Shown here piece after piece: positions 1 to 8,414 of a stretch of DNA of 52,874 bases (within the stretch, counting starts at the first letter, position 1; each line of letters begins with the position of its first letter). Position numbers and translations under genes: made by a program. Below the pieces are notes generated by a model that worked only from the letters and a program-made list of their open reading frames with translations, made no database searches and was not told the origin of the DNA. Source of the stretch: JAKQHY01 sp034429475. GTDB lineage: Bacteria; Chloroflexota; Anaerolineae; B4-G1; SLSP01. The stretch covers positions 1 to 52,874 of the forward strand of contig DAOUGD010000086.1 in the NCBI GenBank assembly GCA_034429475.1, given 5' to 3'.

Positions 1-32
1 CAGCCCGCCAACGAAAAAATACCTTCCTGAAA

Positions 33-46
33 GCGGCTTTAGCCGC
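33..46. repeat. Small palindromic hairpin at window edge
   Basis: A perfect 6-bp stem (GCGGCT, TT loop, AGCCGC) lies downstream of the GH39 gene. It resembles the inner hairpins of the cloverleaf repeats near 1647 and 35823 and may be part of such an element cut by the window edge. The remaining bases of 1-93 show no gene. Confidence 0.3.
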
Positions 47-93
47 AAGGCCTGGCGTAGCGGTACAGCATGTCATAATTTTCGGATAGGTTC

Positions 94-1602
94 TTAGGCC
101 ATCCCGTAAAACTCTTCGAGGTCAAAGCCGAGGTAGGTGGCGGTCTGGTCGTCTATCGGCGTGATTTCCAGCATCACCAGGTGATTGCAGGGGATGGTCA
201 AGGCTACTTCATACATGCCGTTATGCGCGAACAGTTTGCTATCGGTCTGACACGGCTCGGCGGAAGCCTGCAATACCCGCAACTGCTCCGCGTTGAGGGT
301 GCGGGGCTTGCCCAGGTTGCTCCAGGTCTGCATGGGATTGGCGTGGTCGCCGCCCACGTCCTTCTTTACCAACAGCGCCTGTTGGCCCAGCGACGGCAGC
401 GAAAGGGTGTAGGTCTCGTCGGGCGACGGTTGGTGATCCCGCATGTCGTGCCAGTTAAAGCCGATGATCACGTAGCTGTCGTCGCGTTTGGTGACGATCA
501 GGTGGTCGTCGCGGTAGAGCAATTCCTTCCCGGCGCGGGAGAAAAACTCGAAGGCGTAGAAGGTGGGCTTTTTGATTCCGCCCAAAGCCACCAGACCGAA
601 GCCGCCGTAAAAGACGGATTTGGGGACATCAAACTCTTCAAAGACATCGCCGAACGTCCAATAGGAATAGGAATCCGCATACTCCCCGGCTTCGCTGAGG
701 ATGCGCGCGATATAGGGCGCATGAAAGTCCGTATCATGCACCGGGCAATTGGGGACATACGAACTGCTGAATTCGGTGATGTGCAGCGGCAGCGCCGCAA
801 TCTGCGGGTAATCCGCCATGTACTGGCGAGTTTCTTTGAGTTCCTCAATCATCTGGGTGGGCGCGTTGATCGTGTGGTAGGCGTACTGCCCGCGGCGGGT
901 GGGCATGTTGGCGGTATAGCAGTGGCGGGTGATAAAGTCCAACGGCGAATGGTTTTGGATGCAGTGTTCAAAGAACGCCCGCAGCCATTTTTCCGTCTCC
1001 ACGCCGCAGATGGCCGGCCCGCCGACCTGGATGCGCGGGTCTACCTGCTTGACGGCCTCCGCCGAAACGTCGTACAGCTTGAAATATTCCTCCATCGTCC
1101 CGGCCCAGAAGGGGATGTTCGGCTCGTTCCAGACCTCAATCGGCCAGGTAATCACTTCTTCGCGGCCATATCGCTCGACGAGGTGTTGGAGCGTGGCTTT
1201 GACGAGGTCGGCCCATTTTTCGTAGGAGACCGGGGGCGTCACGTTGCCTTTCCAGTAGAAGATCGTCTGTTCGCCCGTCTTCAGCCTGTCCGGCATGAAG
1301 CCGAGTTCCAGGAACGGGCGGATGTGGTGCGCGAGATAGGAGTCCATGATGCGATCCAGGTAAGTGAAGTTGTAAAAGGGATGTGTCTCGCCATCCATCT
1401 CAAGCTCGCGATAGATGCCGACGTCATCGCAGAACAGGCCATGGCCGCGAATGTACCGGAAATGGATGGCCTCTTGCACGATCTTCAAGTGGTCAGTGTA
1501 TTCCTTCTGTAGGGCCAATCCCATCCGGCCGGTGCCGACGCAATAGGTGGCGTTGTTTTTGAAAGGTGTTCCTGAAACTGGGATTTCTATCTTTTTGGTC
1601 AT
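94..1602 (-). CDS. GH39-family glycoside hydrolase (beta-xylosidase-like)
   Basis: This 502-residue protein has the clan GH-A layout of family 39 retaining glycosidases. The motif WNEPN places the acid/base glutamate at E160, and HITEFSS places the nucleophile at E277. From memory these are the same residue numbers as in the well-studied Thermoanaerobacterium XynB xylosidase, which supports both family and start. The C-terminal 130 residues form the usual beta-rich accessory part. No signal peptide is visible, so it probably acts in the cytoplasm on imported oligosaccharides. The start is preceded by AGAGGA at normal spacing. Substrate (xyloside, iduronide or other) cannot be read from sequence. 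A nested inverted repeat lies 44 nt upstream of the start. Confidence 0.85.
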   Translation of the reverse strand: MTKKIEIPVSGTPFKNNATYCVGTGRMGLALQKEYTDHLKIVQEAIHFRYIRGHGLFCDDVGIYRELEMDGETHPFYNFTYLDRIMDSYLAHHIRPFLELGFMPDRLKTGEQTIFYWKGNVTPPVSYEKWADLVKATLQHLVERYGREEVITWPIEVWNEPNIPFWAGTMEEYFKLYDVSAEAVKQVDPRIQVGGPAICGVETEKWLRAFFEHCIQNHSPLDFITRHCYTANMPTRRGQYAYHTINAPTQMIEELKETRQYMADYPQIAALPLHITEFSSSYVPNCPVHDTDFHAPYIARILSEAGEYADSYSYWTFGDVFEEFDVPKSVFYGGFGLVALGGIKKPTFYAFEFFSRAGKELLYRDDHLIVTKRDDSYVIIGFNWHDMRDHQPSPDETYTLSLPSLGQQALLVKKDVGGDHANPMQTWSNLGKPRTLNAEQLRVLQASAEPCQTDSKLFAHNGMYEVALTIPCNHLVMLEITPIDDQTATYLGFDLEEFYGMA

Positions 1603-1646
1603 ATCAAATCCTCTTTTCCTGTATTTTGTCCATAAAATGTGATGCT

Positions 1647-1737
1647 CAGTAGATGAAAAGTCTATTCGTAGTAACCACTTCAGTGGTTCGTTTAACGACT
1701 AAAGTCGTTACTACGAGCCTAAAATTTTCATCTACTG
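1647..1737. repeat. Cloverleaf-like nested inverted repeat (CGTAGTA family)
   Basis: The outer arms CAGTAGATGAAAA (1647-1659) and TTTTCATCTACTG (1725-1737) pair perfectly. Inside them, TCGTAGTAAC (1666-1675) pairs with GTTACTACGA (1707-1716). Two small hairpins sit in the centre: ACCACT-TC-AGTGGT and AACGACT-AA-AGTCGTT. A second element with the same architecture lies at 35823-35873. It fills the gap between the SnoaL-like and GH39 genes. Confidence 0.8.
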
Positions 1738-1740
1738 ATG

Positions 1741-2226
1741 CTACCAACACGGATTGCCGCCCGACCAGGCCCAACGCGCTTCCTGCTCGTTGTAAATCCG
1801 GCGCTTGCTGAACAACCATTCCCCATTCACCTTGACCAACTCGTCTTCGTAATGCCCATACGAATTGAGCGTCGCGCTGCGTTCAGGGTTCACATTCCCC
1901 ATGTGGAACCAGTAGGCTCTGCCACAGGCCCGGTTCCCCTCAATCTTCAGTACGATATTGGTGATGTTGTGCCGCCCGCTGGACGGACGCGCCTTCGGCG
2001 TGTTCGGGGATGCCGGCGGTTCTTCCCGACGCGGAATCGCCAGGAGGCGGGCGCGGATGGTTTCGCGCCCGCGCCATTCGCCCTCCCCGATATCGAGCAC
2101 GCCATCTTCCGCAAATGTGGCGACGTAGGTGTCAAGGTCGCCAAAATCCAGGGCAAACATATAACGGGCCTGAAGGTCTTCAATCAATGCCCGGTCCTCG
2201 GCGTAGGTAGTAGCGTGTTTAGTCAT
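1741..2226 (-). CDS. SnoaL-like / NTF2-fold protein
   Basis: A 161-residue protein of the NTF2-like superfamily. It opens with a helix (EDRALIEDLQARYMFALD), followed by D-x-D-T-Y-V-A-T-F-A-E-D-G-V, the typical first strands of SnoaL_4-type proteins, and ends in a curved sheet with GEWLFSKRRI. Such domains bind small hydrophobic ligands or catalyse dehydration or isomerisation; the exact role is unknown. The ATG at 2226 was chosen because AAGGAG lies 7 nt before it. An upstream in-frame ATG ten codons earlier has no comparable site. It is read toward the GH39 gene, but the cloverleaf repeat separates them. Confidence 0.75.
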   Translation of the reverse strand: MTKHATTYAEDRALIEDLQARYMFALDFGDLDTYVATFAEDGVLDIGEGEWRGRETIRARLLAIPRREEPPASPNTPKARPSSGRHNITNIVLKIEGNRACGRAYWFHMGNVNPERSATLNSYGHYEDELVKVNGEWLFSKRRIYNEQEARWAWSGGNPCW

Positions 2227-2636
2227 TGAATAGCTCCTTGTAGCATTGCTTACCATAATTTCTTTGGGTGTGTTTCATTTCAGTTGAAGGTTTTAGTAAT
2301 CCGTAATGCGCAATTTTTTGCCCATTGCCTTATCTATGAGGTCGTTAAGAATGAAAGGTCAGTGTCATTTTCTTTTGCCTCTTCACTACCTCCGCCTGCT
2401 GTTCAACGAGAGAAAAGCCTGCCAGCCATAGAGCTGGAGGATATAGGTGGTATATAGGTGCTATATAGGTGGTATATAGGTGCTATCTATTGACAAACCG
2501 TGACGCTGGTGTTGTCAGGTTGATTGATTCCAATCGCGCCGCGACTTTGCCGAAGTGCGCTTCTATACGAAGTGGGTCACATAAGCGATTTTTCGCGCCG
2601 CTGCGGGCCGGGGAACGGTGCGGACTAAACCGCCGG
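2227..2636. other. 410-nt gap with no gene seen
   Basis: No convincing coding frame was found. Apart from the tandem repeat at 2441-2484, the stretch shows AT-rich sequence near 2260-2390 that could hold the promoter of the SnoaL-like gene, but no good -35/-10 pair was recognised. The right part (2500-2636) is GC-rich trailer sequence of the alpha/beta hydrolase. Confidence 0.5.
2441..2484. repeat. Tandem repeat, 11-bp unit x4
   Basis: Four perfect head-to-tail units alternate between ATATAGGTGGT and ATATAGGTGCT, so the array can also be read as two copies of a 22-bp unit. It is intergenic and about 215 nt upstream of the SnoaL-like start. Copy number is likely variable between strains (inference). 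Confidence 0.9.
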
Positions 2637-3470
2637 TCAGCCCGCGCGCGCATCAGTGAAGCACTGCTGCACAAAAGCGGAAACGTCGCGCTCATAGGCC
2701 GGATTTTCCTGGTCATTCCCGTGGCCGTAGCCAGCATAGAGTTTCAGTTGGCTGTGGGGAATCAGTCCGGCCATTTCGGTCTGGATTTCGGCGGGAATGA
2801 TCTGATCGTCAACGCCCCCTGTTACCAGCGTCGGACAAGCGATGGCCAGCAAAAGGGAGCGGTTATCGAAGTCGAGCAATTCTTGGAGTACGTGCCGAAT
2901 CCGGGAGGGGTCTCTCGGCGGCGGCGACAGCCATGATAAGAGCGGGCGGATGAATCTGTATTTGCGGACGGTGCCGGGCCGAAAGGTCAGTTGGATTGAA
3001 CTCCAGGCGAACTCCGCCCACTTCTGCCGGGCGATCAAATCGAGCCAGTCTTGCACGACTGCGCCGGTCCTGGCGTTTGAGCGATGGAAGGTTGAACTGA
3101 GAATCAGACCCCGCACCTGCTCTGGCGCACGAACAGCGATTTGTTGACCGATTGGGCCGCCGGCCGAGTTACATTCCAGGATGCACGCGGGCCACTTTAA
3201 CGAGCGCATCACCTCCAGCATATCCTCGGCATGACGCTCCAGGCCAAAAGGGGCCGGCGTCGGTTGGCGGCGGCTGAGGATGAGAAGGCGGTAACGCTTC
3301 TGGCGTTTGGCGAAGTAGAGGGCCAAACGGGTGGCCGTCTGATCGAGCGTTGCCAGGCCGTCGCCCGCGCCCGGAATAACGGCGACGGGAAGCTCGCCGC
3401 TGCCGAGGGTCATATAGTACAGAACTGCGCCATCTTGAGTCTGAAATGTGCCCAAGTGATCTTTTTTCAT
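2637..3470 (-). CDS. Alpha/beta-fold hydrolase
   Basis: A 277-residue alpha/beta hydrolase. The nucleophile elbow is E-C-N-S-A-G-G with serine S102, an atypical form of G-x-S-x-G in which the first glycine is cysteine. The acid is probably D221 or D222 (GGVDDQ) and the histidine H250 (GYGHGND). The oxyanion region is VIPGAGDG near residue 31. The substrate is unknown (ester, amide or lactone). Its ATG overlaps the stop of the M28 peptidase by four bases (ATGA), so the two are translationally coupled, and a role in processing related substrates is plausible. Confidence 0.75.
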   Translation of the reverse strand: MKKDHLGTFQTQDGAVLYYMTLGSGELPVAVIPGAGDGLATLDQTATRLALYFAKRQKRYRLLILSRRQPTPAPFGLERHAEDMLEVMRSLKWPACILECNSAGGPIGQQIAVRAPEQVRGLILSSTFHRSNARTGAVVQDWLDLIARQKWAEFAWSSIQLTFRPGTVRKYRFIRPLLSWLSPPPRDPSRIRHVLQELLDFDNRSLLLAIACPTLVTGGVDDQIIPAEIQTEMAGLIPHSQLKLYAGYGHGNDQENPAYERDVSAFVQQCFTDARAG

Positions 3471-4456
3471 TTCAGGGATGTTTCTATTTCTGCAGCCAGC
3501 GCACTTCGCACAGAAGCCACTACAGCCGAGATTATCTTCACCGCAAAATCATGATTTAACGTGTCAACGGTATCTAGTTGGGTGTGTTTGTAAGGATTTC
3601 GATACCCGGACGTGTCATTGATCTCAATGGCGGGATACCCTCTCCTCCAAAAAGAAGCGTGGTCTGATCCTGCTAAGTTCGTTGGCACCTCCACATTCAG
3701 ATTGACCTCCAACGGTATAGCAGGCAGTCCTACTTTTTCAGCCTGGTCGGCAATCGCCAGCGCCCAGGGTCGCGCTTGCTGATCAAAAACAAGAAGAACG
3801 AAATTCGCCCGATACCGGTTCGCTTTCAGTTTTTTCGCTTCGGCCGGATAGGCAATCCCAAATCCAGAAGGAAACCGCTGGGAATTGGGGGCATCGTCGC
3901 TCGAACCAATTTCATCATAGACGTAAACTATCTTGATGGCTGTATTTCTCTCCTTCTCGCGCTTGGCGTACACATAAGAGCCATACAAAGCCGGTTCCTC
4001 TTGATCCCAACAGGCGATCATCAAAGTGCGGCTATACGTCTCGCCCGCCAATAACCTGGCCGTTTCCAGAACCGCCGCGACTCCGCTTGCGTTATCGTCG
4101 GCCCCATTGCTATTCGGGATCGTGTCATAGTGCGCCGACACAATCACGACCTCGTCTGGGTGTGTAGTTCCAGAGAGTGTCCCAATAATATTGACGCCAT
4201 CCTCAAAATCATGGCGCTCGACTTCATAGCCCAGTTCGGTCAACCGCGCGGCGCACAAATCTTGAACCGCTTTATGATGGGGATCAATACTCGTCCGAGG
4301 AGCCTGGGCAATGAATTCCACGTCTGCAACATAGCGACTTTTGTCTGCCTCGGGAATAGCCGTTGGGAGCACCTTCTCAGGGACACAGGCCGCAAGAATC
4401 ACTAACAGTAACCCAATGATGCACTGACGGATGGCGCCTGTTTTGGGATAGCTCAT
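3467..4456 (-). CDS. M28-family zinc aminopeptidase, lipoprotein
   Basis: A 329-residue secreted lipoprotein: hydrophobic segment 12-22 ends in the lipobox LAAC with lipid-attached C24. The M28 metal ligands can be placed at H109 (SAHYDT), D120 or D121 (GADDNASG), E154 with base E153 (DQEEPALYGS), D181 (YDEIG) and H291 (YKHTQLDT). This set binds two zinc ions and hydrolyses N-terminal residues of peptides outside the membrane. It is first of a coupled pair with the alpha/beta hydrolase. The Shine-Dalgarno before the ATG is weak. All catalytic residues appear intact. Confidence 0.85.
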   Translation of the reverse strand: MSYPKTGAIRQCIIGLLLVILAACVPEKVLPTAIPEADKSRYVADVEFIAQAPRTSIDPHHKAVQDLCAARLTELGYEVERHDFEDGVNIIGTLSGTTHPDEVVIVSAHYDTIPNSNGADDNASGVAAVLETARLLAGETYSRTLMIACWDQEEPALYGSYVYAKREKERNTAIKIVYVYDEIGSSDDAPNSQRFPSGFGIAYPAEAKKLKANRYRANFVLLVFDQQARPWALAIADQAEKVGLPAIPLEVNLNVEVPTNLAGSDHASFWRRGYPAIEINDTSGYRNPYKHTQLDTVDTLNHDFAVKIISAVVASVRSALAAEIETSLK

Positions 4457-4525
4457 ACAATTACCCTTTTTGATGCCTAATAAAAATGCTAATAGAACTG
4501 AATCAGCCGTTAAAATCTCTCTCCA

Positions 4526-5839
4526 TTAATCCCCCAGCGCGGCCACAATGTCTTCCCCAAGAGACTGGATGTTGATCGTGGTATTGGCGATGACAAATAC
4601 TCCGTAAGGTTTGTCTTGAGAGAAGGCCAGATAGCTGTTGAATCCTCCCGTCTGGCCGTTATGCCAAATGATGGTTTGATTTTCAACCATGCTGCGGTCC
4701 AGCAACCAGCCCATCCCTATGTCTGATTCGTCGTCAACCTTGAAGATAGGGCTTTTGGCAAGTGGGATGAAATGCAGATCGTCAGACATGCAAGCCTTGA
4801 GGAATTTGAGCATATCTGCGCCCGTCGAACGAATCCCGCCGGCGCCCACCAACCCTTCCCCCATCAACCAGGGCTGGTTCTTGATCCCCACCACGAGACG
4901 ACCGAGGCGCAAGTAGCCGCGATACCCCGGTACATACAACGCCTCTTGCGCTGGATTAAGCTGGATGGTGGTACTCGTCATTCCCAAAGGGTCGGTGATG
5001 GTGCGACGCAGCGTTTCTTCGTAGCTTACCCCTTTTTTGCCGGAAAGACAGGCCCCCAGCAACCCCACGCCGTAATTGGAATAGCTAAAATCCGTTCCAA
5101 TACGCTTGGGGGCGGCCGTTCGACTTAAATACGAAAACAATTTTTCATGGGTTACGTTTTTATAAGGGTTGCCGCCGGTAAAGCCGGCAAAGGCGCTCTT
5201 TATCGTAAAATCGAGGGTTTGGGGCAGCCTGGGCAGACCGGAGGTATGAGTGGTCAAATGGGCCAGGGTGATCTGGTCGTAAAACGCCTGCTCGCCGATG
5301 AATTCTTGGGGGATACAAGACCGAATGGGGTCTGCCAGCGTGACCGAACCGGAATCCACGGCCTCGGCCAGCAGCAATCCGGTAAACACCTTGCTGAGCG
5401 AGCCGATTTCAAAGAGGGTGTCGGGCGTGATCTTTTGCTGCGCATTGACTCCCTGGTACCCATAACTGAACAGGTGGGAGCCGTTCTCATCCACAATGCT
5501 CACCACCATGCCTGGAATAACGTTCTCATCCAGAAACTTCTTGATGATAGCCTCATACTCTGGCGTACCATTTTGATTTTCGGACCAGGCCACTACCTCG
5601 GGCTTATCCAGCCACCCCACATCAATTTTGAACGTCAGCAGCAGCAGCAGGGCGATGGCTACATTCCCCGCGCCGATCACTCTCGTCCAAAAAATATCTT
5701 TTTTAGTGAGTTCCTTCTTTTTCTTGTTATTTTTCTCGTTGGCCTTTTCGGGGAAAAGGAGCAGCCAGCCGCCTGAAATAAGCAAATATAGGGCGAAACA
5801 TAGAAAGAAAAACGGAATGTAAGGTAAGATTTTGATCAT
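4526..5839 (-). CDS. Serine beta-lactamase-family protein, membrane anchored
   Basis: A 437-residue class C beta-lactamase/DD-peptidase-fold protein with intact motifs: S147-x-x-K150 (EIGSLSK), Y253-S-N (FSYSNYG) and H393-N-G before QTGGF. Two membrane segments (about 5-30 and 51-70) precede the catalytic part, separated by a lysine-rich loop. The enzyme therefore most likely faces the outside. Members of this family include esterases and peptidases as well as penicillin-recognising enzymes, so antibiotic resistance should not be assumed. GAGGAG lies before the ATG. The M28 gene downstream is 69 nt away on the same strand. Confidence 0.8.
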   Translation of the reverse strand: MIKILPYIPFFFLCFALYLLISGGWLLLFPEKANEKNNKKKKELTKKDIFWTRVIGAGNVAIALLLLLTFKIDVGWLDKPEVVAWSENQNGTPEYEAIIKKFLDENVIPGMVVSIVDENGSHLFSYGYQGVNAQQKITPDTLFEIGSLSKVFTGLLLAEAVDSGSVTLADPIRSCIPQEFIGEQAFYDQITLAHLTTHTSGLPRLPQTLDFTIKSAFAGFTGGNPYKNVTHEKLFSYLSRTAAPKRIGTDFSYSNYGVGLLGACLSGKKGVSYEETLRRTITDPLGMTSTTIQLNPAQEALYVPGYRGYLRLGRLVVGIKNQPWLMGEGLVGAGGIRSTGADMLKFLKACMSDDLHFIPLAKSPIFKVDDESDIGMGWLLDRSMVENQTIIWHNGQTGGFNSYLAFSQDKPYGVFVIANTTINIQSLGEDIVAALGD

Positions 5840-5919
5840 GGGTTAACTCCTCTCGTTATGGTTGGATTTTGAACTGCAATAGGTGAAACCGCCCGCCTGC
5901 GCGCTTCACCTGGCTAATT

Positions 5920-6051
5920 CTATAGTAACTCTGGCTATTCCGCAATCACCGTTTCCGCCTTCGCCTTTTTGAAACTCACCGTCCCGCGCGAGAGATCGGG
6001 ATATCTGAGCGATTCCACGCCGGAAAGCAGGCCTTCAATCGTCAAACCATT
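5920..6051 (-). pseudogene. 3' remnant of a DNA methyltransferase gene (copy 1)
   Basis: Read on the minus strand, this stretch encodes about 43 residues ending in the same tail as the remnant at 6932-7120: LLSGV, then SFKKAKAETV. It carries an extra segment, ESLRYPDLSRGT, between these motifs that copy 2 lacks. An in-frame TAG (5935-5937) replaces the glutamine codon of the shared tail, and a stop precedes the fragment at 6052-6054. No N-terminal part is present, so it is a dead 3' end. Confidence 0.7.
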
Positions 6052-6153
6052 TTATGTAGAGTAGCTGCGCCACCCGTTTGACGCAACCGACCTCATTGTG
6101 CCTATCCGCGTCTCGGTCAATGGATGCCCGGCGGCGTTAGCGGCAGCCCCTGG

Positions 6154-6678
6154 TCAGCGACTCCGAAATGGTACGGAGAGAATGTGTTTCCATGTATCAT
6201 CAAACTCTCCATAAACTGCAAGTTCGTCCGCGACAAATCTGAAGGGGAGCTGGGATTTGAATTGTTCGACAAAGCGCTGCGCCAATTCCGGGCTGGCGGC
6301 TTCCTCCGCCCCATAGGCGATCGTCAGATGATAGACGGGATAGCCAACCCCGCCTCGAAATTGGGGAAATTCGGAGCATAGCGCTTCCGTAATCTGCTCA
6401 AAATGGCTTTGCGGCGAAGGGGAAAGCCATAGCGTCCGACTGGTGGGAAAGGCGCAGATGGGCTGGGCAAAGTATTCAAAGGACCTGAAACCATCAGCCA
6501 ATGCCTGGAGTCTGCCGATCACCTCATTCGTCAGATCTGCATCCGCAAGGAAATAGGGCAGCACCGTAGTATGCAAGGGAATGACTGCGCCCGGATGATG
6601 AATGTGGTTCTGGCGAAAGGCCTTCAATTCATCAGGGACATTAGAAACCGGAATCACACAAACTGTCCTAGTGCTCAT
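6154..6678 (-). CDS. 2H phosphoesterase (2'-5' RNA ligase-like)
   Basis: A 174-residue protein with the two H-x-T/S motifs that define the 2H superfamily: H36-T-T (LHTTVLPY) and H117-L-T (YHLTIAYG), spaced as in the LigT/ThpR group. Such enzymes act on 2',3'-cyclic phosphates or 2'-5' linkages in RNA or nucleotides; the natural substrate of this one is unknown. AGGAGAG lies before the ATG. The gene is bracketed by two degraded copies of the same methyltransferase 3' end, and a CAAAG-family hairpin sits 28 nt upstream of its start. Confidence 0.8.
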   Translation of the reverse strand: MSTRTVCVIPVSNVPDELKAFRQNHIHHPGAVIPLHTTVLPYFLADADLTNEVIGRLQALADGFRSFEYFAQPICAFPTSRTLWLSPSPQSHFEQITEALCSEFPQFRGGVGYPVYHLTIAYGAEEAASPELAQRFVEQFKSQLPFRFVADELAVYGEFDDTWKHILSVPFRSR

Positions 6679-6706
6679 ATTTGACTCTCCTGAAAAAAGG
6701 AAGAAG

Positions 6707-6776
6707 TTTCACGCAAAGGCGCAAAGACGCAAAGTAAAAAACAAAGCCTTAGCGGGCTTGGCGGCTTTGCGTGAAA
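6707..6776. repeat. CAAAG-family hairpin repeat, copy A
   Basis: TTTCACGCAAAGGCGCAAAG at one end pairs in part with GGCTTTGCGTGAAA at the other. The inner part has ACGCAAAG and an A-rich stretch. Related copies lie at 14652-14707 and 25789-25861. In all three the TTTCACGC end is nearest the start codon of the minus-strand gene, 28-33 nt away. Confidence 0.8.
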
Positions 6777-6932
6777 TTTTCATAATCGGGGCTGTACCGT
6801 AGGTTCGGTCACACTCCTCAGTAAATAGCCACAGAGTACACAGAGTTCACAGAGAAAAAATCTTTGCAGTTCTGCGCCTCTGCGTTGAAAAATTTTCATT
6901 ATCGGGGCTGTCCCGCAGGTTCGGTAACACTC
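6775..6932. repeat. Pair of 42-bp direct repeats
   Basis: Copies at 6775-6816 and 6891-6932 differ at only four positions; both contain ATCGGGGCTGT and AGGTTCGGT. Between them lies a stretch of CACAGAG/TCACAGAG words (6830-6856). The second copy ends exactly at the stop codon of the methyltransferase remnant, which suggests rearrangement at this point (inference). Confidence 0.85.
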
Positions 6933-7120
6933 TATAATAACTCTGGCTGCTCCGCGACGACCGTTTCCGCTTTCGCCTTCTTGAAACTCACCACCCCGGA
7001 AAGCAAGTTATGGTCGCGCTTGCTGTTGAACGGCGGATCGAGATAGATCAGGTCTACGCTCTCCACCGGGATGGACTCGCGGAGAATGTCCAGATTATCG
7101 CCAAAATAGAGTTGACCCAT
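6932..7120 (-). pseudogene. Internally deleted DNA methyltransferase gene (copy 2)
   Basis: This 62-codon frame joins the start of a site-specific DNA methyltransferase to its extreme C-terminus. The first 37 residues contain GDNLDIL and the catalytic-type motif DPPFNS of N4-cytosine/N6-adenine enzymes. The last part is SFKKAKAETVVAEQPELL, the same tail as the remnant at 5920-6051. Everything in between, including the S-adenosylmethionine-binding FxGxG region, is missing. A GAGGTG site still precedes the ATG. It is almost certainly non-functional. Confidence 0.75.
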
Positions 7121-7174
7121 ACAGCACCTCGTAAAGAATAGGGTGGTTCAACCATAACGTGGAGGGAAGTTTGG

Positions 7175-7220
7175 ACGCAGATTCACGCAGATAACTTAAA
7201 AAATCAGCGTTCATCAGCGT
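7175..7220. repeat. ACGCAGAT / ATCAGCGT imperfect inverted repeat
   Basis: ACGCAGATTCACGCAGAT is followed, after an A-rich spacer, by ATCAGCGTTCATCAGCGT; the halves pair imperfectly as ten-base words. It lies 54 nt upstream of the methyltransferase remnant and about 40 nt downstream of the W-G repeat protein. Confidence 0.6.
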
Positions 7221-7260
7221 CTCAAAGCGCATGTCTATTCCGCCGCCACTATGACGCTGA

Positions 7261-8361
7261 CTACTCTACTTGGTCCCGTCGCAAGCGCGCGACCACGAAA
7301 GCGATGACGCCCAGGGTCAACAAGCTCACCCCTACACCACCCAACACCCACCCGCCGCTGCGCGCCGTCAGGCTTTGCCGCGTCACCGCCGTGGGCGAAC
7401 CCGCGGTCGCGCCCAGCGTGAACTCGGAGCCCAGATTGGCGGCGGCTACTGTGAAAGTCAACTGGTCGCCGGAGACACCGGTATTTGCCACTGTGACCGT
7501 CGTAAAGGGGGCGCTGCTGCCGGCAGCCCGCTTGAGCAGGAAGTAGGCGCCCGTTTCGCTAAACTCGCCCTGCCCGCCGGCGTCGGAAATGTCAAAGGTG
7601 AGATTCACTGCGCCGCCGTTACCCGCCGCGTCGTTGACGTCCAACTGCCAGAGGCGCGCCCAGCGCTTGTCCACCCCGCCCGGCAAGTCTGTGGTGACGT
7701 TGGCAAAAGCGGCGTGGTTATGACCGAAGATAATACCGTCGCCAGCGTCGTTGAGAAAGCTGCTGTTGGCGATGGTCAAACCACCGGATGAGGCCGCTGC
7801 TGGGCGATGGGTCGTGATAATGGCGGCGATATCGTTCTGGTAAGCAGCCAACAGCGCGCCGCGCCAGGTCGTGCTGACCTTGTAGGCCGGGCTGTCACCC
7901 TGGAAGTGAATCCAGCCCACGTTCTCGCCCCAGGCGTAGCCGTTGAAGTCGCCAGTGACCGGATCCACCCAGACGCCGCCGTGAGTCGGCGCAAAGTTGA
8001 TCCAGCCGATGTGCGCGCCCCAGGCATAGCCGGATAGATTGCCGCTGCCGTCGTTATTGACCCCGTAGTTGGCGGCGGCATCGTTGGCGTAGGTGTGGCT
8101 GCCGCCGCCCTCATACGCGCCCAACCGGATCCAGCCGCCGTTTTCGGCCCAGGCATAGCCTTCTAGGTGGTCATCATACACCGCGACCCCGCCGTGAGTG
8201 GGATTGAAGTTGATCCAGCCCACATTGGTTCCCCAGGCCCATTTGTTCGTCACGTCAATGTTGCCCGCGGCGTAGACCGCCGTGTAGGCCAGCAAAGGCA
8301 GGAGCAAAACCAACAGCCATACCGGACAGTATTTGTGTATTCGGATTTTGTTGATCGTCAC
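7261..8361 (-). CDS. Secreted W-G repeat protein with C-terminal membrane anchor
   Basis: A 366-residue exported protein. Signal segment 12-32 ends near AVYAAG. Residues 41-155 hold four aromatic repeats built on YAWGxNVGWINF, three of them followed by or close to PTHGGV; residues 170-330 are a beta-rich domain; a membrane helix (about 336-358) and a basic tail RLRRD close the chain. This is a surface-protein architecture; function is unknown. The start is GTG at 8361, because AAGGAG lies 7 nt upstream. An ATG 26 codons earlier would overlap the next gene and lacks a good site. It follows the DUF1566 gene by 53 nt and is probably co-transcribed. Confidence 0.7.
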   Translation of the reverse strand: MTINKIRIHKYCPVWLLVLLLPLLAYTAVYAAGNIDVTNKWAWGTNVGWINFNPTHGGVAVYDDHLEGYAWAENGGWIRLGAYEGGGSHTYANDAAANYGVNNDGSGNLSGYAWGAHIGWINFAPTHGGVWVDPVTGDFNGYAWGENVGWIHFQGDSPAYKVSTTWRGALLAAYQNDIAAIITTHRPAAASSGGLTIANSSFLNDAGDGIIFGHNHAAFANVTTDLPGGVDKRWARLWQLDVNDAAGNGGAVNLTFDISDAGGQGEFSETGAYFLLKRAAGSSAPFTTVTVANTGVSGDQLTFTVAAANLGSEFTLGATAGSPTAVTRQSLTARSGGWVLGGVGVSLLTLGVIAFVVARLRRDQVE

Positions 8362-8414
8362 AGAAATCTCCTTAGCCGAAAGGCATAGCCCATTGATCCG
8401 ACCTTTCCTGTCTT

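Noticed and set aside
181..1512. Long open frame on the plus strand opposite the GH39 gene
   Set aside because: It is an antisense shadow of a GC-rich gene; the minus-strand frame has catalytic motifs and a ribosome site.
4526..5839. Antibiotic-resistance beta-lactamase
   Set aside because: The S-x-x-K, Y-x-N and H-x-G set is shared by many esterases and peptidases, and the membrane-anchored form argues against a resistance enzyme; no resistance claim can be made.
6055..6150. Plus-strand frame reading FDATDLIVPIRVSVNG as a gene fragment
   Set aside because: It is short, has no start or ribosome site, and matches no family I recognise; it may be debris of the rearrangement.
6829..6890. CACAGAG-word stretch as a CRISPR-like array
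   Set aside because: Words are too short and irregular, with no spacers of even length and no cas genes.
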